Shown in pieces: positions 8,101-15,872 of a stretch of DNA of 17,630 nucleotides. Numbering within the stretch: the first letter of the stretch is position 1; each line of letters starts with the position of its first letter. The notes below the pieces were generated by a model, which saw nothing but the letters and a program-made list of their open reading frames with translations, was not told where the DNA came from and made no database searches. Source of the DNA: Chthonomonas sp. UBA2391. Lineage in GTDB: Bacteria > Armatimonadota > Fimbriimonadia > Fimbriimonadales > Fimbriimonadaceae. The translations under genes were made by a program, and so were the position numbers. The stretch covers positions 4,859-22,488 of the forward strand of contig DDSL01000041.1 in assembly GCA_002343825.1 (NCBI GenBank), written 5' to 3'.

Positions 8101-8684
8101 CGATGGCGACGGTCGGGTACGAGCTTTTTGTCCAGATCATCCACGAAGAGATTCAGTTCCTCAAGGCCCACGCCGATGGCGATGAGCCTCGTGAATACAA
8201 AGATCCGCTCGAAGGCCTCACTCCACTTCCAACCCTCGACTTGCCCGTGATCGCTCTCATTCCCGAGAGCTACATTCAGGATCAGGCTCAAAGACTTTAC
8301 TACTACAAGTCGATCATGTCGAGCCGGTCCGCCGAAGAACTGGGGCAGGTTCGGGCCGAGATCGTCGACCGCTATTCGGTTATGCCGGTTGAAGTCGAAA
8401 CCGCTTTCGCAGTGATGCACTGCCGACTCCGCGCCCAGATCCTGGGAATCGAAAAGGTGGACGGAACCGGAGGACGTCTGGCCGTCAGCTTCTTCGATCC
8501 CGAACAATACACCCCGAGGTTCTGGTCATTAATCCAGCAACGGTATAAGTCCGCCTATGTCGGACGTCAACAGTTCGTCTGGCCTTTCACTGGGGATGCC
8601 CTATCGGCGTGTGAAAGGATGCTTGATGTATTTGGCGAAGTTCTGGCCAAAATGGAAGAGCAAAGGATGGCGCTTCAATCCTAG
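5139..8684 (+). CDS. mfd: Transcription-repair coupling factor Mfd
   Basis: Mfd is a DNA translocase that pushes stalled RNA polymerase off damaged template and recruits UvrA. With the ATG at 5139 it has 1181 residues, typical for the family. The N-terminal UvrB-like module carries SRRGGILDVFPTG followed by RIELFGDEIDSLR. The RNA-polymerase-interacting domain runs about 495-570 (NVLDLKTGDYVVHINYGIGIF, then DKLFVPADQLDRI). The translocase motor has Walker A GDVGFGKTE at 650, Walker B DEEH at 751-754, SATPIPRTLSMAM, and motifs IENGLDIANANTMIIENADRFG and QLRGRVGRSDRQAYAY. The C-terminal TRCF domain ends the protein. Nothing is missing. An ATG at 5115 would add eight residues; GAGAG just before 5139 favours the later one weakly. 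It is divergent from the dehydratase gene and its end faces dps across 83 bases. Confidence 0.98.
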   Translation: MRTHQWIDLVRSQTALSQDAWGLPGVHGYRMFCPEARPVLFASAYRADPRPTLILTSSHDKALAWQAKLQLCGVPELEIWQLPSGISSLFEDAAPETIALSDRLGALRQLASGENGIVIATPSAALERTLPAETLLEGTIEASKGDELNLDRFVSTLVALGYEPANPVTIPGQYSRRGGILDVFPTGAQLPVRIELFGDEIDSLRQFDPNSQRSVGPINRLRINPSRETMYHLDPTATEEDLRRVRSEIAAMLVRTAEVEAAELHEDSAHRLEELIQGDARAIEQGVYFDRLDLYRPTLHPDSGCALNMLSDRGLVLLDEPVELSLVAHKAEEELAAALSARRFRGEILSCVVGDYLAPVEQLVEGPRVRGLAHFDDLPEWFRADENVEVGVQTLDSYRGRAESLAQAMKEWSAAGYRTAIATDQPTRAKAVLNQVDLFPQEESADGLCLVHGNLAGGFVWPNHQLALVTDQELFGVGRLKLPQRKFNEGAPIANVLDLKTGDYVVHINYGIGIFQGLVKRQVGGVEKECLYIQYAGPDKLFVPADQLDRIQKYLNPGDAEPKINRLHSGEWQRAVGKAREEARAFARDLIRLYAKRKQVQRTSFGPDSPWQGEMEATFPWMETPSQLTAISEVKLDLQTDYPMDRLICGDVGFGKTEVAIRAAFKVAQSGKQVAVLCPTTILSEQHYRNFSERLGAFPTRLEIVNRFRTAAERKEIAKRLKAGEIDMVIGTHALLNQELEFKELGLVIIDEEHKFGVKQKEALKSLRVSVDVLSMSATPIPRTLSMAMMDIRQMSLINDPPPGRLPIRTFVRPYGNEVVREAVLRELARGGQVYYVYNRVEGIWHVAERLKKLAPMARIGVGHGQMSEKELEPVMLAFIKGELDILLSTTIIENGLDIANANTMIIENADRFGLSQLYQLRGRVGRSDRQAYAYMLHNGERSLTENAMARLQSLQEFSSLGSGYALAVRDLQIRGAGDLLGAKQSGTMATVGYELFVQIIHEEIQFLKAHADGDEPREYKDPLEGLTPLPTLDLPVIALIPESYIQDQAQRLYYYKSIMSSRSAEELGQVRAEIVDRYSVMPVEVETAFAVMHCRLRAQILGIEKVDGTGGRLAVSFFDPEQYTPRFWSLIQQRYKSAYVGRQQFVWPFTGDALSACERMLDVFGEVLAKMEEQRMALQS

Positions 8685-8767
8685 TCAGCGGCACCGCCCT
8701 CAGGGAGGACTCGGCACGTCTGAAGGCGATGCACTCTTTCGAACGAGGAGAGGAGATCGAAGAAAAA

Positions 8768-9244
8768 TCAGTCCTCTCGATGGGCTTCGATAAACCAGAG
8801 TTGCTTCTCGATCCCGCGGCTGATCTCCGTGAATAGATCCGAGGTGCTCGGGTCTCCGGCTTCGGCGCTCTTGATGAGTGCTTCCAAAACCTGGCCGGCA
8901 AATTTTGCCACGACAGTGGCTAAGGCCTCAACCATTTCCTCATCTTCCAGGAGTCCTTCTGGAAACTCGCCGAGGGTGCTTCCCGCTACGACCGTTGCCG
9001 GCCGGCCGTCGGGCACCCCGCCCAGTTGCCGAATGCGTTCGGCGATGAGGTCAACATGATCAGAGACCTCGTGGGCGACCCGGTCGAAGAGTTCGTGGAG
9101 GCTGATGAACTCCTCGCCGATGATGTTCCAGTGAGCTTGCTTGCAACAAAGCTGCAGGTCAATCGCACTGCACAGAGCGGACTGAAGGAGCGGGAGCGAC
9201 TTCTTTTTGGCTTTGTCAGGCAGAGGATTGAGCGTTTTGGGCAT
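8768..9244 (-). CDS. dps: Dps ferritin-like DNA-protection / iron-storage protein
   Basis: Dps forms a 12-subunit shell that oxidises and stores Fe(II) using hydrogen peroxide, and often coats DNA in stationary phase. At 158 residues it has family length. The intersubunit ferroxidase residues are all in place: His38 in AHWN, His50 and Asp54 in SLHELFD, Asp65 and Glu69 in VDLIAERI. The lysine-rich N-terminus (KAKKK, 11-15) could bind DNA, as the N-terminal tail of E. coli Dps does; this is inference. No Shine-Dalgarno is seen close to the ATG. The gene follows the fliL homologue by 32 bases, so read-through is likely, though an own promoter cannot be excluded. It is convergent with mfd, with no clear terminator in the 83-base gap. 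Confidence 0.94.
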   Translation of the reverse strand: MPKTLNPLPDKAKKKSLPLLQSALCSAIDLQLCCKQAHWNIIGEEFISLHELFDRVAHEVSDHVDLIAERIRQLGGVPDGRPATVVAGSTLGEFPEGLLEDEEMVEALATVVAKFAGQVLEALIKSAEAGDPSTSDLFTEISRGIEKQLWFIEAHRED

Positions 9245-9276
9245 ATAGGGAGGCTACCCAATCCTCTTGGTCCGTG

Positions 9277-9855
9277 CTACTGAGTTGCGAAAGCAGTGAA
9301 GTAGACCTTGAGGATCGGTCCCTCGTCGCTGTCCCAATCCGGCTCTTCGAGCTCTTCGGGATCAGGCAGTTGGGTGATTTGGGGCGGCCCCTCGTCCTCG
9401 TCTTTCTTGCCTTTCTTTTTCTTCTTTGGCTCTTCCTTTCCGGGCAGCACTGAGTTCAACTTGTAGTTGATATCTGCGGCCAATTGTCGCTTCAACAGTC
9501 GCACGCCGTCGGGATGGTTGACCGTCCGGATGGTGGTCCGGCGCAGCCGAGAATAAATCGAGTCGATGATGACCGGGGCGGCCTTTTCTAGGTCTGCCTT
9601 GGCCACTCCATCGGCCGGATGAAGTTGCACCTTGCAACGCAGATAAGACTGTCCTCCCGCCAGGTTGATCAAGAATTCTTCCTTGAGGTCTACCAGTTGG
9701 TCGACCTTGGCCAGCTTGACGGCGGGCTCCTCCTCCTTCTTGCCCTTTTTGGACATAAAGAATCCTCCGCCTCCCAGCACGAGGACCAACACCAGAATGA
9801 TTGGGAGTTTTCCGCCCTTCTTTTTGCCTTCGCCCTTTTCCGCCTTATCCGACAT
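9277..9855 (-). CDS. fliL: FliL-family membrane protein with a charged insert
   Basis: FliL is a single-pass inner-membrane protein that surrounds stator units of the flagellar motor. The 192-residue product has a Lys-rich cytoplasmic N-terminus (1-16), one membrane helix (17-34), and a periplasmic domain. That domain includes VDLKEEFLINLAGG, YLRCKVQL, a PVIIDSIYSRLRRTTI helix, LLKRQLAADIN, and the family-typical last strand ILKVYFTAFATQ. Between Pro138 and Ile181 there is an unusual low-complexity insert: a lysine run (144-148), then a strongly acidic stretch (152-178). No other flagellar gene is in the window, and dps follows. FliL-like proteins are also known outside flagellar loci, so a non-flagellar role is possible. 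The start at 9855 is supported by GGAGG 11 bases upstream. Confidence 0.83.
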   Translation of the reverse strand: MSDKAEKGEGKKKGGKLPIILVLVLVLGGGGFFMSKKGKKEEEPAVKLAKVDQLVDLKEEFLINLAGGQSYLRCKVQLHPADGVAKADLEKAAPVIIDSIYSRLRRTTIRTVNHPDGVRLLKRQLAADINYKLNSVLPGKEEPKKKKKGKKDEDEGPPQITQLPDPEELEEPDWDSDEGPILKVYFTAFATQ

Positions 9856-9866
9856 CGCTTATCGAG

Positions 9867-9871
9867 CCTCC
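9867..9871 (-). promoter_or_regulatory. Shine-Dalgarno of the fliL homologue
   Basis: GGAGG on the minus strand, 11 bases from the ATG at 9855, is the strongest ribosome binding site in the window and fixes that start. The remaining gap to the divergent MoxR gene (to 10019) holds no promoter that I could recognise with confidence on either strand. Confidence 0.6.
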
Positions 9872-10019
9872 GGATAGCTTCTTCCACATTTCCCCGGGAA
9901 TTTCACAGTCGGTTTGAACCTTTGGGTAGGTCCAAGAACCCAGAGTCGGGGCGAACCGAACGGTCGGGTGAGCCTCGCGCGTCCAGATCGCGTAAAGGTA
10001 GATTCAAGAGAGCAGAGTC

Positions 10020-10979
<960 letters not shown>

Positions 10980-12176
10980 CGCACCGCTGTTCCGGCGGGT
11001 CGCGGCGATGGTGCCGCCCTACGCGGCCCTGTTCCTGATTATCATGGCCTTGCTGATCAATTCGCCGGCGCTGTTCTACATGGCCACGGCGATGGTCTGC
11101 ACAATCCTTGCTTGCCGCCTTCAGGCCTATCTGAGCGTGCGGGGGCTGCGCATCGAACGGGTCACTCCTCCCGCCGCCCGGGTCGGGGAGCGAGTCACGG
11201 TCAGTATCACGGTCTGGAGTGAAAAGCGGATCAAGCGTCCGCTGATCTCCATCCGCGATGGGTTGCCCGATCGCTTGGTCGTTTCCGAACGAACTCCGAG
11301 TCTGCCGGTTGCCCCGAGCTTCGATCAGCCGATCCAAACCCGCTACAGCTTTCGACCTTTGCGTCGGGGAATCTTCCGGTGGTCCACGATGCAGATCGTC
11401 GGTACCGATGCCCTTGGGATTGTGACGATGAACCGTGACTACCGCACCGAGGCCACCGAACTCGTGGTCTACCCACCGCGGATCGCGGTATCGGTCAATC
11501 TTCAGCCATCGGGTGGGGCCGGGGGGATCTCCGAGGCCGAATCCGGGCGCTTTCGCGGCTCAGGCATTGAACCCCGAGGGGTTCGCGAGTATCAAGCCGG
11601 AGACCCACTGCGCCACGTCCATTGGGCGAGCAGCGCACGGAGCCGAACTCTGATGGTGAAGGAGTTCGAGGTCGGATCGAGCCTCGCGGCTGCGTTCTTT
11701 TTGCAGCGGACCCAGGGCACCGACTTCGGAACCGGGTTCAGCTCCCTCGAAGCCATGTGCGGGCACACCGTGTATTTGGCGGAAGTCTTTCTAAAGAGCG
11801 GAGCCACGGTCAAGATTCCGACTGTCGAACTCGTCCCCGCGTCGGCGGCAAACTACGAGGATCGACTCCAGCAGATCAATCATGCCTTGGCCCTGCTCGA
11901 ACCGACCTCAGAGGACTCGCTAGCCGCCGATGTGATCCAATCGCTCTCTCGGATTGGAGAAGGGGGTTCTCTCTTCGTGATGCTCGCGGCTCAAGATCCC
12001 GAACTGCCCGATACCCTCGCCCGCCTCAGCCAGTTTGACCGGGTTTGTCTGATCTACGATGCGGCGGATTACGATCCCAAAGCGGCCGCCCGTTCGGCCG
12101 CCGACCCGATCTATCTGGAGCGTCTGCGCCAGGCGGGGTGCCGAATCGTTGCGATGCCGGTCGTTGAGGAGTTTCG

Positions 12177-14198
12177 ATGAAGCGGGTCACCGGCCGAACG
12201 CACGGATTCGATCACCTCTTGAGCGCAGTCTGCGCGATCCTCGCGGGGTGGTCCAGTGGAATGTCGATCGGTCTCACCGAGGTCGCATACCTTTTCTCTG
12301 GACTTGCCGTGGTCGGAGCGCTCATCGGATTTCTCTGCGGACGATTCTTGCCCGATCAAGTGGCATCCCATTGCGGCTGGGTCTACACCGGCATCGCGCT
12401 GGCGTGCGTCTTCTTTGCCCGGGATCTCAATGGCCTGCTGCCCGGTGAAGGATTTCCAGTACAGATCCTGGCTGCGGGCGTTCTCTCGTGGGTGGTCTCG
12501 CTGGGAACCCTGGCGACCTGGCGCGATTCGACCTTGACCTTCCAAATGGTGCCTTGCATCGCCATCTTTGGGTTGGTTGGGGCGTTCGATGTCTATGCCG
12601 CCGCTCCGGCGATGTTCTTTATCTTCATCATCTGTGCGGCCGCGCTCTTCTTTCGGGCGCACTACCGCGAGATGGTCCGACAAGCCGGTTCGGCTCTGAA
12701 CCCCGGGGCGGCCGATCCACTCTCCCGTGCGGAGGTGACCGAGCGGGCCGTGAACTCTGGAGCTTGGCGCTGGATGGCTGGGCCGGAGTGGGCCGTCGCC
12801 TCGGCCCTCATTATCGTGGCCGCGAGTGTCTTTGGGGCTCCTGCGATCCGGCAATCCGTCCAAGGCGTGACCGAAGCAGTACGGGTCCCTCTCAACAATC
12901 CGACCCAAAGCCAAGGCGGCGGTACGAGCTTTACGGCTTCTGCCGATGTCCAAGTCGGCCAGGGTCCGACGACCCAGAGAAACATTCCCGTCCTCAAGGC
13001 CAAGTTCAGCGGGACGACGTATCTGCGCTCCGAGACCTACGACGGATTTACGGGCCGTGGCTGGCGCGATGACTTCATCACCAGTTGGCCACAAATTCCG
13101 ACCGTTCAGGAAGTCGCCCCGCAGGGCGAAGACCGACCCTTTGAGATTCGCTACATCGCCGGACAACACGACCGGGTCTACATCCCGGGCGAGGTGGTCC
13201 AGGTGGATCTCGCTTTTTTCCTCATCTCGCAGCTTGCCGACCGCAGTATCCGTTTCCGCGATCCTGTCCGGAGCGAACTCACGGTGACGGGAACCTCGCG
13301 GCTCTTGCCTTCCCTGGATGGTTCGGAAGTCCCGGGCAGACCCCCTTACGGGTGGCAGAACTCTAGGTTTTTGAACACCGATCAGTCCAGCGCGCGGTTC
13401 CGAAAGTGGGTTCAGGAAAGCACCGACCACGTTCAAGCTCCCGCCGAGAAGGCCGAAGCCCTCCGCGCCGCGATCTCGGTTCAAGCAAATTACAATCTCA
13501 GAGCCCCCGCGATTCCTCGCAACCGGGACCTTATCGATACCTTCCTCTTTGGGACTCGGGAGGGGTACTGCGACCTCTTTGCGACCGCGATGGCGATCGG
13601 GGCGCGTTCCCTGGGGATTCCTTCGCGGATCGGGATTGGGTTTCTCCTGCGGGATCCACGGCGGGATGAGGAAGGCTATTTCACGATTCGCGATTCGGAC
13701 TACCATATGTGGGCCGAGTTGTACTTTGAAGGGGTAGGGTGGGTCGTTTTCGATGCCACTTCTGGCTCAACTGATGTCACGCCGAAGGAGGGCGAAGCCT
13801 CGGAGTCTGCGGTCCCCGAGTGGGCTTTTGCCAGCGTCGCCGGGGTGATCGCGGCTGGGATCGCGATTCTTGGAATCCCCCGTGCGCTCCGGGTGGTGCG
13901 GGCGATCATGGGCCGGATCCCGATCCGCAGCGACCTCGACCGGCTGTATCTCTCACTGGATCGGGCGCTCTTCCGAAAGACTGGCAAACCCCGACGGTTC
14001 CACGAGACCGGTAGCGACTATTTGGGCCGAATTCTCGGTGAGTCGCACCCGGCGTATGCCGGGCTCTTGGCGATCTATCAGTCCCTAGAGAGCGACTTCT
14101 TCAGCCCAGAGGGCCCGAGCAAGGAGCGATTGCAGGATCACCGCGCGAAGATCCGAGAAGCGGCCACACTAGAACTTCAGGCGAATGGTCGACGTTAA
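12177..14198 (+). CDS. TgpA-like membrane transglutaminase with DUF4129 tail
   Basis: This 673-residue protein has about seven hydrophobic segments in its first 225 residues, then a large extracytoplasmic region with a transglutaminase-like (papain-fold) domain. The catalytic triad is visible: Cys465 in REGYCDLFATAMAIGAR, His510 in DYHMWAELYF, and Asp526 in WVVFDATSG. One more membrane helix follows (about 548-570). A cytoplasmic DUF4129-like tail comes next, with LDRLYLSLDRALFRKTGKP and then TGSDYLGRIL. TgpA of Pseudomonas has this architecture and sits beside MoxR and DUF58 genes in the same way. The enzyme could cross-link or cleave amide bonds in envelope proteins; the substrate is unknown. 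It starts in an ATGA overlap with the DUF58 gene, and holA begins within its last 14 bases. A minus-strand open frame of over 1.5 kb overlaps it, but I treat that as a shadow. Confidence 0.94.
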   Translation: MKRVTGRTHGFDHLLSAVCAILAGWSSGMSIGLTEVAYLFSGLAVVGALIGFLCGRFLPDQVASHCGWVYTGIALACVFFARDLNGLLPGEGFPVQILAAGVLSWVVSLGTLATWRDSTLTFQMVPCIAIFGLVGAFDVYAAAPAMFFIFIICAAALFFRAHYREMVRQAGSALNPGAADPLSRAEVTERAVNSGAWRWMAGPEWAVASALIIVAASVFGAPAIRQSVQGVTEAVRVPLNNPTQSQGGGTSFTASADVQVGQGPTTQRNIPVLKAKFSGTTYLRSETYDGFTGRGWRDDFITSWPQIPTVQEVAPQGEDRPFEIRYIAGQHDRVYIPGEVVQVDLAFFLISQLADRSIRFRDPVRSELTVTGTSRLLPSLDGSEVPGRPPYGWQNSRFLNTDQSSARFRKWVQESTDHVQAPAEKAEALRAAISVQANYNLRAPAIPRNRDLIDTFLFGTREGYCDLFATAMAIGARSLGIPSRIGIGFLLRDPRRDEEGYFTIRDSDYHMWAELYFEGVGWVVFDATSGSTDVTPKEGEASESAVPEWAFASVAGVIAAGIAILGIPRALRVVRAIMGRIPIRSDLDRLYLSLDRALFRKTGKPRRFHETGSDYLGRILGESHPAYAGLLAIYQSLESDFFSPEGPSKERLQDHRAKIREAATLELQANGRR

Positions 14199-15243
14199 AA
14201 AAGCTCTCCAAAAGTCGGTGATCCTTGTTCATGGGAACGAGGATCTGCTCCGGCGCCGAGCCCTCACCGACCTCGTGGCCCAGAGCGAGGTTGACGAGAT
14301 GGATCGCTCGGTGATGTCGGCCGATCTGCAGAGCCCGGCCGAATGGGTGGCGGCCGCCGGCACCATCCCCTTTCTCAGCGATCGCCGGATGGTGATCGTG
14401 CGCCAGCTCTTGAGGCAGGGAAGTCCTTCGGCGAATGCCAAAAAGGAACTCGCAGCGATCCCGCCGAGCGGGCTCCTCGTCTTGGTGGCCGACGACGAGG
14501 CCAGCGCCGGAGAAGACCGGCAACGAACCCTCCAGAGCCAGAGCAAATCTTGGGCGACAGCCGTCACCGCGGCGGGCGGAGCCGTTCTCGACTGCTCCTC
14601 TCCCGATGGAAAGGTGCTGGTCGATTGGGTGAAGGACGAGGCCGAAAGGCAGGGCCGAAAGATGAGCCGACCCACGGCTGAAATCCTCGTCGAGATGGTG
14701 GGAGGAAAGCTCAGCCGTGGCCTCGACGAGGTGGAAAAGCTTGTGCTCTACACCCTCGGCCGATCCGAGATTCGCGAAGAGGATGTTCGGGCCGTGGTCT
14801 CAGCCAGCCGCGAGTGGAACATCTTTCGCCTCGTGGATTCGGTCGTCTCGGGGAACCCTGGCGTCGCCGTCAAGCAACTTCGGACGATGATCGCGGGCGG
14901 AGGCAAGGCCGAAGAAACCGCCTTCCGAAGTCTCTTCCCACAACTCTCGCGCCAATTCAAACTGATTTGGCAGGCCCGGATGGTGATGGATGCGGGGGGA
15001 GGATTGGGAAAGATCTCTCCCGCCCACATTCAGTCGATGCCCGAGAAGCCCAGGCTGGCCGATGAGAAGGACTGGGTCCAACGCCGGATCTTTGAGGCCG
15101 CGCGGAAGCTGCGAGCTGAGCACTGCGAACGAGCCCTGGCCCTTGTTGCCGACGCCGAAGCCAAGATGAAAGGCCAGGGCGCCGCATACAGCGGATACGA
15201 CACGCTGGAACAAATGGTGATCGACCTGGCGCGGGGAGCCTAG
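14185..15243 (+). CDS. holA: DNA polymerase III delta subunit (HolA)
   Basis: HolA is the clamp-loader subunit that opens the beta sliding clamp during replication. The 352-residue length is normal. Family features are the N-terminal VILVHGNEDLLRRR (12-25), the clamp-contact region FLSDRRMVIVRQL (63-75), GLLVLVADD (96-104), WVKDEAERQGRKMS (148-161), GGKLSRGLDEVEKLVLY (173-189), and domain III beginning with EWNIFRLVDSVVSG (210-223) and running to the end. As usual for delta it has no working Walker A. It overlaps the transglutaminase gene by 14 bases, so replication and envelope genes share a transcript. Its TAG stop directly touches the stop of the convergent greA. Confidence 0.93.
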   Translation: MVDVKKALQKSVILVHGNEDLLRRRALTDLVAQSEVDEMDRSVMSADLQSPAEWVAAAGTIPFLSDRRMVIVRQLLRQGSPSANAKKELAAIPPSGLLVLVADDEASAGEDRQRTLQSQSKSWATAVTAAGGAVLDCSSPDGKVLVDWVKDEAERQGRKMSRPTAEILVEMVGGKLSRGLDEVEKLVLYTLGRSEIREEDVRAVVSASREWNIFRLVDSVVSGNPGVAVKQLRTMIAGGGKAEETAFRSLFPQLSRQFKLIWQARMVMDAGGGLGKISPAHIQSMPEKPRLADEKDWVQRRIFEAARKLRAEHCERALALVADAEAKMKGQGAAYSGYDTLEQMVIDLARGA

Positions 15244-15747
15244 TTAGTCAGCTCGGATGCTGAGGATCTCGTACCGGATCTGGCCGACCGGAGCCTCGAA
15301 CTGCACCACATCCCCGACCTTGTGCCCGTAAAGGGCCATTCCCATCGGTGATTCGTTGCTGATGAGATCTTCGTCGGGATTGGCCTCGAAGCTACTGACC
15401 ATTCGGACCTCGAACTCGACTCCTCGATCAGCGTCCTTGACCTTGATCCAGGCTCCGATGCCAGCGAAATCGGTTGAAACCATGCCCGGTTCGATGGTTT
15501 GGGCCGCACTGAGGATGCCCTTGAGTTCACCGATCCGGTTTTCGACGATCGCTTGCTCGAACTTGACTTCATCCAGCTCGTTGTTGTCTTCGCTGAATTC
15601 TCCGTGGTCCTTACTATCGCGCAGGCGCTCGGCGATCTCCGCCCGCTTGACTTGGGTCAAGTGGTCGAGTTCCGCCTGCAAGGCCTTGGCTCCCTCGGGA
15701 GTCAGCAAGATGGCTTGCGGCGATTGTAAGAGTTCGAGTTCTTCCAT
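15244..15747 (-). CDS. greA: Transcription elongation factor GreA/GreB family
   Basis: GreA enters the RNA polymerase secondary channel and stimulates cleavage of backtracked transcripts. The 167-residue protein has the N-terminal coiled coil (about 15-85) and the C-terminal FKBP-like domain (about 90-167) with ISNESPMGMALYGHKVGDVV and IRYEILSI. The coiled-coil tip reads HGEFSEDNNEL (48-58). The two acidic tip residues (E. coli Asp41 and Glu44) correspond to Glu50 and Glu53, so cleavage stimulation is likely kept, though Asp-to-Glu is a substitution at a key position. An N-terminal extension of about 8-10 residues (MEELELLQSP) precedes the usual start. A strong promoter lies just upstream (15777-15805). 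The stop codon abuts that of holA with no gap. Confidence 0.94.
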   Translation of the reverse strand: MEELELLQSPQAILLTPEGAKALQAELDHLTQVKRAEIAERLRDSKDHGEFSEDNNELDEVKFEQAIVENRIGELKGILSAAQTIEPGMVSTDFAGIGAWIKVKDADRGVEFEVRMVSSFEANPDEDLISNESPMGMALYGHKVGDVVQFEAPVGQIRYEILSIRAD

Positions 15748-15771
15748 GGAGTCAGTCCGAAATTGCCTGGC

Positions 15772-15800
15772 GGGACATTATAGCGCGTCTGGCTGATAAT
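15772..15800 (+). promoter_or_regulatory. Candidate divergent promoter for the unknown gene and pilT
   Basis: On the plus strand GGGACA (15772-15777) and GATAAT (15795-15800) are spaced by 17 bases, four and five matches of six to consensus. The -35 shares a base with the greA -10, and the -10 shares a base with the greA -35, so the two polymerases could not bind at once. Expected start is near 15807, giving a leader of about 66 bases. The call is weaker than for the greA promoter. Confidence 0.4.
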
Positions 15801-15805
15801 GTTAC
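15777..15805 (-). promoter_or_regulatory. Sigma-70-type promoter for greA
   Basis: On the minus strand the -35 GTAACA (15800-15805) and a perfect -10 TATAAT (15777-15782) are separated by exactly 17 bases. Transcription would start near 15770, leaving a leader of about 23 bases before the greA ATG at 15747. This is the best promoter match that I found in the window. Confidence 0.65.
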
Positions 15806-15872
15806 GAATCCCTGTGACAAAAGGTTCGGTAGATCCTTCCATTTCTTGCAGATGTTAAACTCTGGTGAATTC

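Noticed and set aside
8748..8778. Inverted repeat GAGAGGA / TCCTCTC between mfd and dps as a terminator
   Set aside because: The loop is 17 bases, one arm lies inside the dps coding end, and no T-run follows on either strand.
12111..13706. Long open frame (531 codons) on the minus strand opposite the transglutaminase and DUF58 genes
   Set aside because: It is antisense to two well-supported genes. Its translation is rich in Arg, Gly, Pro and Asp with no domain motif, and it has the look of a GC-rich shadow frame.
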